Under the pieces are notes generated by a model. It saw only the letters and a list, made by a program, of their open reading frames with translations, was not told where the DNA came from and searched no databases. Both the position numbers and the translations under genes were made by a program. Shown here piece after piece: positions 1 to 5,203 of a stretch of 13,638 nucleotides of DNA. This DNA is from Clostridium sp. CAG:557 (GTDB lineage Bacteria > Bacillota > Clostridia > Oscillospirales > Acutalibacteraceae), in the NCBI GenBank assembly GCA_000435275.1, contig FR883885.1, positions 39,758 to 53,395 of the forward strand, read 5' to 3'. Numbering within the stretch: position 1 is the first letter of the stretch; every line of letters starts with the position of its first letter.

Positions 1-22
1 AGAAGTCAATTTTATGACTTCT
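1..22. repeat. Short perfect inverted repeat at the left edge, possible terminator stem
   Basis: AGAAGTCA (1-8) pairs with TGACTTCT (15-22) across a 6-nt loop, giving an 8-bp hairpin. No T run follows (GCGGCCCT comes next), so it is a weak candidate for a terminator of a gene to the left. The window edge cuts off the upstream context, so its role cannot be decided. Confidence 0.35.
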
Positions 23-87
23 GCGGCCCTATTATGATTTGATTGTAAATTTCGCAAAATTTTTAAGATCAAAGGTGGTGTAAAATC

Positions 88-408
88 ATGACAGAAGTAA
101 AAATTATAAAAGATGGAGAAATAGCAACTGCCCTCATACAAGGAGATATCGACCATCATACAGCGAAGGAAATTAGGGAACAGATTGACGAATACATCCC
201 TAAAAATCAAATCAAACTTTTAAAGTTGGATTTTTCACAAGTACAGTTTATGGATAGTTCTGGAATAGGCTTAATTATGGGCAGATATAGAATTATGAAG
301 ATGTTAAACGGTGAAGTAAAAGTGGTAAATATACCGCTTCATTTAAAAAGGTTAATAAAAATATCAGGACTTTTAGGATTAGGTGTCATAGAAGAAGGAG
401 AAGTTTGA
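88..408 (+). CDS. spoIIAA: Anti-anti-sigma factor SpoIIAA (anti-sigma F factor antagonist)
   Basis: This is a 106-residue STAS-domain protein. In known sporulators, unphosphorylated SpoIIAA binds SpoIIAB in the forespore and frees sigma-F; SpoIIAB inactivates it by phosphorylating one serine. The sequence shows the family core: GDIDHHTA near residues 19-26 and the phosphorylation loop FMDSSGIG at 54-61. Ser57 corresponds to Ser58 of the B. subtilis protein. It is slightly shorter than the B. subtilis protein (about 117 aa), the difference lying at the C-terminus. The ATG start follows a strong AAAGGTGGTG ribosome site (71-80). It is first in the spoIIAA-spoIIAB-sigF operon, with only 2 nt between its stop and the next start. 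The operon is sigma-H driven in Bacillus, but I could not recognise a convincing sigma-H promoter in the 87 bases upstream. No lesion is visible in the gene. Confidence 0.96.
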   Translation: MTEVKIIKDGEIATALIQGDIDHHTAKEIREQIDEYIPKNQIKLLKLDFSQVQFMDSSGIGLIMGRYRIMKMLNGEVKVVNIPLHLKRLIKISGLLGLGVIEEGEV

Positions 409-410
409 CA

Positions 411-857
411 ATGGCAGAGTTGAAGAATGAAATGAAAATTGAGTTTATAAGCAAATCGGCGAATGAAAGTTTTGCGAGAGCAACAGTGGCGGCATTTATT
501 GCGCAACTTGACCCGACTATTTCGGAGATTGCGGACATAAAGACAGCGATTTCTGAAGCGGTTACAAACTGCATTGTGCACGCTTATAAAAATGGGTTGG
601 GAACTATATACATATCGGTGAAAATTTTTGACAATGGACAAGTTATTATAAAAATTAGAGATAAAGGTTGCGGCATCGAAAATGTTAATCAAGCAATGGA
701 GCCTTTATACACAACCGGTGGCGCAGAGCGTGCAGGCTTGGGCTTTGCGGTAATGCAAAGTTTTATGGACAATATAAAAGTTATATCAAAAGTTGAAAAG
801 GGTACTACGATAACGCTAACAAAAAATATTATTCCTAGAGTTGCTAAAAATGGCTGA
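411..857 (+). CDS. spoIIAB: Anti-sigma F factor / serine kinase SpoIIAB
   Basis: This 148-residue protein has the GHKL ATPase fold. SpoIIAB binds sigma-F to keep it off RNA polymerase and phosphorylates SpoIIAA. The ATP site is complete: N-box SEAVTN with Glu49 and Asn53, G1 box DKGCG at 84-88, and G2 region around GLGF at 109-112. Arg23 in NESFAR matches the conserved arginine (Arg20 in B. subtilis) that contacts both partners. I chose ATG at 411, 11 nt after AAGGAG (394-399); an in-frame TTG at 405 lies too close to that site and overlaps the spoIIAA stop. The length matches the family (about 146 aa). The 3' end overlaps the presumed sigF ATG by 8 nt, suggesting coupled translation. It appears fully functional, although its target sigma-F is broken. 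Confidence 0.96.
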   Translation: MAELKNEMKIEFISKSANESFARATVAAFIAQLDPTISEIADIKTAISEAVTNCIVHAYKNGLGTIYISVKIFDNGQVIIKIRDKGCGIENVNQAMEPLYTTGGAERAGLGFAVMQSFMDNIKVISKVEKGTTITLTKNIIPRVAKNG

Positions 858-1525
858 TCGTGGACAAGTTATAAGCGAAAATATCGGACTTGTTCACGCT
901 TGTGCAAAAAAATTTAAAGGCCGAGGAATCGAATATGACGATCTTTTTCAAGCTGGTTGTGTAGGTCTTGTTAAAGCTGTTGATGCTTTTGACAAATCTC
1001 GTGGAGTCAAATTGTCAACTTATGCGGTTCCAGTAATTTTAGGCGAAATAAAACGTTTATTTCGTGATGGCGGTTCGATAAAAGTTGGAAGAAGTTTAAA
1101 AGAACTGTCATTAAAAGCGACAAGATTTATAAGTGAGTTTGTTGGCCAAAATGCACGAGAACCTAGTATTAGTGAATTAGCCAAAGCTTTGTCTGTTGAA
1201 CCTGCCGTGGCAGCTCAAGCACTTCGTGGCAGCTCAAGCACTTGAGGTTTCTAAAATTCCGATATCACTTACAACGGATAGCGAGGATGGTCAAGCAGAA
1301 ATTGATATTCCGATTGAAGCGCCGGACGAGCGATTGTCGGAGTTGATTGCATTAAAACAGACTGTGAATAAATTGGATGATAAAGACCGCTTGATAATCC
1401 TTTTAAGATTTTTTAAAAATCATACGCAAACTCAAACAGCTAAAATTTTGGGAATGACTCAAGTTCAAGTGTCGCGAAGAGAACGTGTAATTTTAAATAA
1501 TCTGAGAGTACAGCTTAGCAGTTGA
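850..1525 (+). pseudogene. sigF: Sporulation sigma factor sigma-F, split by a 19-bp tandem duplication
   Basis: Sigma-F is the first compartment-specific sigma factor of the forespore. The 5' part (ATG 850 to TGA 1243-1245, 131 codons) encodes sigma region 2, with YDDLFQAGCVGLVKAVDAFD and STYAVPVILGEIKRLFRDGG, and the start of region 3. The 3' part in another frame (to TGA 1523-1525) encodes region 4, including the helix-turn-helix TQTQTAKILGMTQVQVSRRE. Both frames read EPAVAAQAL or its tail across a 19-bp exact duplication (1206-1224 and 1225-1243). Removing one copy restores a single frame of 218 codons running through AAQALEVSKIPISL. The short N-terminus relative to B. subtilis (255 aa) is, from memory, usual for Ruminococcaceae-like SigF. 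As sequenced, the product would lack the -35-binding region and should be inactive. Alternatives are an assembly error or a reversible slippage switch. Confidence 0.9.
1206..1243 (+). repeat. Exact 19-bp tandem duplication inside sigF
   Basis: CGTGGCAGCTCAAGCACTT occurs twice head to tail (1206-1224, 1225-1243) without any difference. Nineteen is not a multiple of three, so the second copy shifts the frame and creates the TGA at 1243-1245. The identity of the copies suggests a recent event, such as replication slippage. Confidence 0.97.
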
Positions 1526-1847
1526 CATTTTTTTCGAGGCAGTTTAGGTTTTTGAGCATTTGTATCTCTGTGTGTGAAAAATTGACAAATTTCTATTTGG
1601 TTTTGACATGAAAAATTTTTATGGTTTAAAACTTTGTTAAAAGTGTTAATAAATAAATGATATTTTGAAAAAATAGATGTTAAAATCGACAAGAAATTCT
1701 GTTTTAGAATTTTAAATAACAAAATCCCTTGAAAAATAGGCGTTTTTCGCAATGGTTAAAAACTTTGTTTAAAATGTTGAAAATATAGCTTTGGAATAAC
1801 TTTAAAATATAAAAATATACATAGTTTGATTTATTTTGACAAAATTT
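1526..1847. other. 322-bp AT-rich intergenic region with a degenerate direct repeat
   Basis: No gene or RNA is recognisable here. Two similar blocks beginning ATGGTTTAAAACTTTGTTAA (from 1621) and ATGGTTAAAAACTTTGTTTA (from 1752) each extend about 33 bp and lie 131 bp apart. TTGACA hexamers occur at 1582 and 1603 but have no good -10 partner at 17 bp. The region separates the forward spoIIA operon from the convergent mtnN gene. I see no GC-rich terminator for either. Confidence 0.5.
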
Positions 1848-2534
1848 TTAAAAATTTGCTATGGCTGTTTCGATTAGTAGAGTAGTTTTTTTAGCGACGA
1901 TAATTTTAAATTTTTCGTAGTCAATAGAACTATTCTCATCGGCGTTGTCGGAAATTACTTTCAAAGCGGCAAAGTCTACGTTGTTTACAAGGCAAACGTG
2001 CCCAATACTACCAGCTTCCATTTCGCAGGCAATGGCTTTAAAAGTATTTTTTATGTCTAGAAGTTTTTCTTTATTAGAAATAAACTGGTCTCCTGTGGCG
2101 ATAATTCCAATGTGAATATTTTCATTGAGCTGAACTGCAGCGGATTTTATTTTCTCATTTATTGATGTTGCGCAAGGAATTGTAACGAGGTTTATTCCGG
2201 ATATAAATCCACGAGCATCTCCAATGGAAGAGGTATCCATATCATGTTGCACAACGAAATCCGCTAAAACAATATCTCCGATTTTTATATTTTTTTTCAG
2301 TGCCCCGGCGACTCCGATATTTATTATTACTTGTGGATTGTATTTTGAAATCATTATTTGTGAACAGATTGCGGCATTAACTTTGCCTGGGCCACACAAT
2401 GCGATTACACAATCGGTATTATTTATTTTTCCAGAAAAGAAATTTATGTGTGCAAAACTTTCACATTTTGTATTTGTTAAAAGATTTATGATGCTATCAA
2501 TTTCTATTTGCATTGCGCCAATTATTCCTATCAT
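1848..2534 (-). CDS. mtnN: 5'-methylthioadenosine/S-adenosylhomocysteine nucleosidase
   Basis: This 228-residue protein should hydrolyse MTA and SAH to adenine plus methylthioribose or S-ribosylhomocysteine, detoxifying the by-products of SAM use in the cytoplasm. It has the family opening MIGIIGAM. The catalytic residues are present: Glu11 (E. coli Glu12), Glu173 in CEMEAGSIGHVC (Glu174) and Asp196 in VISDNADE (Asp197). The nucleoside-phosphorylase motif INIGVAGAL (71-79) and KIGDIVLAD are also present. Length is normal (E. coli 232). The ATG is preceded, on its own strand, by GGAGG (2546-2550). It stands alone, convergent with the spoIIA operon and divergent from the zinc-ribbon unit. It is a SAM-cycle partner of SAM-using enzymes such as TrmK and the NrdG radical-SAM activase in the same window, but not in an operon with them. 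Confidence 0.95.
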   Translation of the reverse strand: MIGIIGAMQIEIDSIINLLTNTKCESFAHINFFSGKINNTDCVIALCGPGKVNAAICSQIMISKYNPQVIINIGVAGALKKNIKIGDIVLADFVVQHDMDTSSIGDARGFISGINLVTIPCATSINEKIKSAAVQLNENIHIGIIATGDQFISNKEKLLDIKNTFKAIACEMEAGSIGHVCLVNNVDFAALKVISDNADENSSIDYEKFKIIVAKKTTLLIETAIANF

Positions 2535-2568
2535 ACCCTAAAAAACCTCCAATTTTTTGATATTTTTT

Positions 2569-2597
2569 ATTTTATCATATAAAAAATATTGCTGCAA
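2569..2597 (-). promoter_or_regulatory. Possible sigma-A promoter for mtnN
   Basis: On the minus strand TTGCAG (2592-2597) and TAAAAT (2569-2574) are separated by 17 bp, about 35 bp upstream of the mtnN start. The -35 element is poor (3 of 6). In such AT-rich DNA this is only a weak prediction. Confidence 0.3.
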
Positions 2598-2741
2598 ATG
2601 TTTAATTATTGTTTATATATTATGCAATTTCATAGTGGTGTAAATCGACAAAATTTTGCCAAGTTTTTCTATATATTGCAACATTTTTTGTTATTAGTTT
2701 ATATATGAGATAATTCTAAAGAAAAATACTAAAAATTTTTA

Positions 2742-2770
2742 TTGACATTAAAGAATTAATGAGGTATCAT
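2742..2770 (+). promoter_or_regulatory. Sigma-A promoter of the tRNA-like/zinc-ribbon unit
   Basis: TTGACA (2742-2747), a 17-bp spacer and TATCAT (2765-2770) make a near-consensus housekeeping promoter. The predicted transcript starts near 2777, about 112 nt before the tRNA-like element and 220 nt before the zinc-ribbon start. The leader is therefore unusually long for a 91-codon gene. Confidence 0.7.
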
Positions 2771-2888
2771 ATTACAAGACTTAATTAGGAAGTAATTTTG
2801 TTTTTATGAAAAACATTTTAAAATTTTTGGAATATAATGTTTTTATGCACATAATTTGTTACAAAAATAATTTGAATTTTTTCGATAT

Positions 2889-2960
2889 GCCCATGTAGCT
2901 TAGCTTAGAAGAGCGTTGGTTTTCTCATCAAAGGTGTCGGTGCAAGTCCGTCCGGGGGCA
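2889..2960 (+). ncRNA. Degenerate tRNA or tRNA-like element in the leader of the zinc-ribbon gene
   Basis: The 72 nt fold as a cloverleaf. Acceptor arm GCCCATG/CGGGGGC has one A-G mismatch, a GU pair and discriminator A2960. D stem GCTT/GAGC is intact, as are U8, A9 and A14. Anticodon arm TTGGT-TTTCTCA-TCAAA has two mismatches; the loop reads anticodon UCU (arginine) with U33 but an unusual C at 37. T arm GTCGG-TGCAAGT-CCGTC has one T-T mismatch. The D loop lacks the G18-G19 pair and the T loop has G at position 55, so the usual elbow contacts are lost. The variable region is only 3 nt and no CCA is encoded. It is either a decayed tRNA-Arg(UCU) or a tRNA-shaped leader RNA. It is co-oriented with, and 35 nt upstream of, the zinc-ribbon start and lies behind the same promoter. 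Confidence 0.55.
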
Positions 2961-2995
2961 AAAATTTTATTAATCCAAAGCGAGGTATATTTATA

Positions 2996-3271
2996 ATGTA
3001 CGAAGATAAGACTCTCATCTGTAAAGAATGCGGCAATGAATTTGTTTTTACCGCTGGTGAACAAGAATTTTATGCATCTAAAGGTTTTGTTAATGAACCT
3101 CAAAGATGTAAAGAATGCCGCGATGCACGCAAAAATGCTGCTAGACCAGAACGCGAAATGTTCTCTGCAGAATGTGCTGCTTGCGGAGGAGAAGCAAAAA
3201 TTCCTTTTAGACCACGTGAAGATCGTCCTGTTTACTGCAGTGAGTGCTTCGCTAAGATGAGGGAAGAATAA
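2996..3271 (+). CDS. Small protein with two zinc ribbons (zf-trcl-like plus CxxC-x17-CxxC)
   Basis: This is a 91-residue soluble protein with four CxxC motifs. Cys9/Cys12 with Cys38/Cys41 form the first zinc site, in the pattern of the probable zinc-ribbon (zf-trcl) family. Cys60/Cys63 with Cys81/Cys84 form a second, around CAACGGEAKIPFRPREDRPV. The family is common in Firmicutes and its function is not established; nucleic-acid binding is a guess from the fold and the basic stretches. The ATG start is preceded by GCGAGG (2981-2986), a modest ribosome site. No signal peptide or membrane segment is seen. It appears monocistronic, with a promoter at 2742, a tRNA-like element in the leader and a strong terminator after it. 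The leader arrangement makes control through that RNA conceivable, but this is inference. Confidence 0.85.
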   Translation: MYEDKTLICKECGNEFVFTAGEQEFYASKGFVNEPQRCKECRDARKNAARPEREMFSAECAACGGEAKIPFRPREDRPVYCSECFAKMREE

Positions 3272-3305
3272 TTTATTTTACCCCCTTTATTTTTAGAATT
3301 TATCG

Positions 3306-3346
3306 GTTTCCAGAGTGATTTTGTAACTCTGGAGACTTCTTTTTTT
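3306..3346 (+). terminator. Intrinsic terminator after the zinc-ribbon gene
   Basis: An 11-bp stem, GTTTCCAGAGT (3306-3316) with ACTCTGGAGAC (3326-3336), has one GU pair and a 9-nt loop. It is followed by TTCTTTTTTT. The last T residues run straight into the -35 box of the next promoter. Confidence 0.9.
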
Positions 3347-3347
3347 G

Positions 3348-3376
3348 TTGACAATAATAATTAAGAAGTTTAATAT
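3348..3376 (+). promoter_or_regulatory. Sigma-A promoter of the DUF1858 gene
   Basis: TTGACA (3348-3353), 17 bp, then TAATAT (3371-3376). The -35 box is perfect and begins 2 nt after the T tract of the preceding terminator. The predicted leader is about 43 nt. Confidence 0.75.
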
Positions 3377-3425
3377 ATTATTTGATGTGTATAATAATTA
3401 TAAATAAAAAAGGAGGTCGTTTAAT

Positions 3426-3626
3426 TTGACAGTTGATAAAAATACTATAATTGGCGATATTTTGGATTTTGATGAAACTACTGCTCAGTATTTTTTGGAA
3501 ATCGGAATGCATTGTTTGGGCTGCCCTTCGTCCAGAGGAGAAACTATCGAGCAAGCTTGTGCGGTGCATGGAACTGATGCGGATGCGCTTGTAAAGAAAA
3601 TTAATGAGCATATTGCTTCAAAATAA
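3426..3626 (+). CDS. DUF1858 domain protein (redox-disulfide domain)
   Basis: This 66-residue protein is a single DUF1858 domain, the type also described as a hybrid-cluster-protein-associated redox disulfide domain. The diagnostic segment is IGMHCLGCPSSRGETIEQAC, with the CxxC pair at Cys30 and Cys33 and a third cysteine at 45. The N-terminus (TIIGDILDFDETTAQYFLEIG) matches the helical start of the family. Start is TTG at 3426, about 9 nt after AGGAGGT (3410-3416); there is no usable ATG before the CxxC. It has its own promoter and terminator, so it is monocistronic. The domain is thought to carry a redox-active or metal-binding thiol pair, but the substrate is unknown. No hybrid-cluster protein is present in the window. 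Confidence 0.88.
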   Translation: MTVDKNTIIGDILDFDETTAQYFLEIGMHCLGCPSSRGETIEQACAVHGTDADALVKKINEHIASK

Positions 3627-3643
3627 ATTTTTAAAATTTATAC

Positions 3644-3676
3644 GGCCGCTCGGATTAACGCCGAGCGGTTATTTTG
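3644..3676 (+). terminator. GC-rich intrinsic terminator between the DUF1858 gene and trmK
   Basis: CCGCTCGG (3646-3653) pairs perfectly with CCGAGCGG (3661-3668) around the 7-nt loop ATTAACG, followed by TTATTTT. The stem can extend by two GU pairs. It lies within the longest open frame of trmK, which argues for a trmK start downstream of it. Confidence 0.8.
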
Positions 3677-3699
3677 ACCCAGGAGATTGTATTTATGAT

Positions 3700-4407
3700 A
3701 TGAAGAATTTTCAAAAAATAAATCTCGACAACAGACTTTTTTTATGTGCAGAAAATGTTAGGCCGGGAAAGCTAGTTGCAGATGTCGGTACAGACCATGC
3801 TTACATTCCAATTTGGCTTGCATTGAATGGTTTAACACCACATGTACTTGCAACAGATGTTCGAGAGGGGCCGCTACTTAATGCGAAAAAAAATATAGTA
3901 AAATTTAATGTTGAAAATAAGGTAAATACGCGGCTTTCTGATGGGCTTGATTCTATTAACCATGATGAAGTTGATGACATTGTTATTGCCGGAATGGGCG
4001 GGGAATTAATCGTGAAAATCATAAGTCGCGCCGGGTGGTTAAAAGATAATTCTAAACATTTAGTTTTGCAACCGATGGCCGCCGAGCCGGAGCTTAGAGA
4101 GTTTTTGGCTCGTGAGGGATTTAAGATAAATTTGGAACAAGCAGTTGTTTCTTATGGAAAAGTTTATACTGTAATGTCAGTACTTTTTGATAACACTTTG
4201 AATGATTTCGATAAAATTTACCCTTACATTGGTAAATTAAAAGAAAATTTAACTCCAGAAGCTTATATGTATGTGAAGAGGACAGTTCGAGACTTGAAAA
4301 ATAAGTTGAAAGGCTGTAAATTTATGAAAAATTTTGAAAAAGCGGACGAATTGCAATACATAATATCGGAGTTGGATGTGCTAATAGGAGAGAAAAAGAA
4401 TGGCTAA
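3700..4407 (+). CDS. trmK: tRNA (adenine(22)-N1)-methyltransferase TrmK
   Basis: This 235-residue SAM-dependent enzyme should methylate N1 of A22 in the D loop of certain tRNAs. It has SAM motif I, VADVGTDHAYIPIW (26-39), an acidic residue at strand 2 (Asp53 in ATDVREGPL), the family signature IAGMGGELI (96-104), and a lysine-rich C-terminal helical/coiled-coil part. Length matches B. subtilis YqfN (about 238). The open frame extends back to 3604, but that region overlaps the DUF1858 gene and its terminator. I therefore take ATG 3700, although AGGAG (3681-3685) lies 14 nt away; an ATT start at 3691 is a possible alternative. No promoter is obvious between the terminator and the start. It overlaps the NIF3-like gene by 8 nt, the conserved yqfN-yqfO pairing. 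In B. subtilis sigA precedes this pair; here the DUF1858 gene does. Confidence 0.92.
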   Translation: MKNFQKINLDNRLFLCAENVRPGKLVADVGTDHAYIPIWLALNGLTPHVLATDVREGPLLNAKKNIVKFNVENKVNTRLSDGLDSINHDEVDDIVIAGMGGELIVKIISRAGWLKDNSKHLVLQPMAAEPELREFLAREGFKINLEQAVVSYGKVYTVMSVLFDNTLNDFDKIYPYIGKLKENLTPEAYMYVKRTVRDLKNKLKGCKFMKNFEKADELQYIISELDVLIGEKKNG

Positions 4408-5176
4408 AGTTTCGGATATATTCGAGTTTATTGACAGTTTTGCGCCGTTTGAGTCTGCGATGGATTTTGATAATGTAGGAGTTTTGGTGGGAGACAAAAA
4501 TGCAGAAGTTAAGCGTTGTTTGGTGGCGCTAGATGTGACCAATTCTGTAATAAATGAAGCTAAATTATTGAAAGCAACGCTGATAATAAGTCATCATTCT
4601 GTAATATTTAATGCGGTTAAAACTTTAAGTATAAACTCTATTCCCTATGCACTGGCGCAAAATGAAATTTCGGTTATTTGTGCGCACACAAATTTAGATA
4701 TGGCACCTTTTGGAGTTAATACTTGCCTGGCAAAAGCGCTGAGTTTGAGAAATTTAAAAGCGCTATCATATTATGACTCTGGACAAGGTGCGTTGCCTAT
4801 GGGATTAGTTGGAGAACTAGAAAGGGATTTTTGGGATGCGGATTTTGCTGAGTTTGTAAAGTTCAGGTTGAATTGCGCGGGAATTAGGTATACAAATTTA
4901 AATAAAACAATAAGAAAAGTTGCGGTTTGTTCGGGTGCGGGCGGAGATTTAATTGATGAAGCAATTGGTCAAAATGTAGATGCTTTTGTTACCGGAGAAA
5001 TTAAACATCACGAAATTTTGTCTGCGGTTAAAAATGGAATTTGTGTAGTTGATGTGGGACATTTTAAGTCGGAGGATATCGTTATAGCACCGTTGGTTGA
5101 AAAATTATCTGAAAGATTTAAAAATGTAGAGTTTTTCAAATCAAAAACTTGCACAGACACAGTTGAATATATTTAA
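4400..5176 (+). CDS. NIF3-like dinuclear metal-centre protein (YqfO/YbgI family)
   Basis: This is a 258-residue member of the NIF3 family, ring-shaped hexamers with a two-metal site; the in vivo substrate is not firmly known. The metal ligands are visible: His65-His66 in ISHHSVIF (usually HHPLIF; here Ser replaces Pro), Asp100 in CAHTNLDMAP, and His221 and Glu225 in DVGHFKSE. The conserved segment VTGEIKHHEI is also present. The length is that of the compact E. coli YbgI form, without the inserted PII-like domain that makes B. subtilis YqfO about 370 aa. It begins within the last codons of trmK (8-nt overlap), indicating translational coupling, and is followed after 27 nt by rqcH. A hydrolase or nucleotide-related role has been proposed for the family; nothing in this sequence decides it. 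Confidence 0.93.
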   Translation: MAKVSDIFEFIDSFAPFESAMDFDNVGVLVGDKNAEVKRCLVALDVTNSVINEAKLLKATLIISHHSVIFNAVKTLSINSIPYALAQNEISVICAHTNLDMAPFGVNTCLAKALSLRNLKALSYYDSGQGALPMGLVGELERDFWDADFAEFVKFRLNCAGIRYTNLNKTIRKVAVCSGAGGDLIDEAIGQNVDAFVTGEIKHHEILSAVKNGICVVDVGHFKSEDIVIAPLVEKLSERFKNVEFFKSKTCTDTVEYI

Positions 5177-5203
5177 GAGAAAATTGTTTTGGGAGGAGTA
5201 TAA

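Larger units (their letters stand above)
2535..2888. other. AT-rich divergent intergenic region between mtnN and the zinc-ribbon unit
   Basis: This 354-bp stretch contains the outward-facing control regions of mtnN (left) and of the tRNA-like/zinc-ribbon unit (right). Between about 2600 and 2740 I see no gene, RNA or strong repeat. A 30-codon open frame (2806-2898) lies in the right-hand leader but has no persuasive support. Confidence 0.5.

Noticed and set aside
339..692. A 117-codon minus-strand frame across spoIIAA/spoIIAB
   Set aside because: It is antisense to two confidently identified genes, with no ribosome site or recognisable domain.
1196..1525. The second sigF fragment as a separate functional gene started at TTG 1196
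   Set aside because: There is no ribosome site, and its first residues are an out-of-frame reading of the duplicated segment; it is the frameshifted 3' part of sigF.
2224..2541. A 105-codon forward open frame opposite mtnN
   Set aside because: It is the antisense shadow of mtnN, whose catalytic residues are all visible on the minus strand.
2806..2898. A 30-codon open frame (ATG 2806 to TAG 2896-2898) in the leader upstream of and into the tRNA-like element
   Set aside because: The ribosome site (AGGAAG) is 13 nt away and weak, the sequence is AT-driven, and its stop lies within the first bases of the tRNA-like element; chance is the simpler explanation.
3604..3699. The 5' extension of the trmK open frame to an ATG at 3604
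   Set aside because: It overlaps the DUF1858 gene and contains a GC-rich terminator hairpin; TrmK homology begins after ATG 3700.
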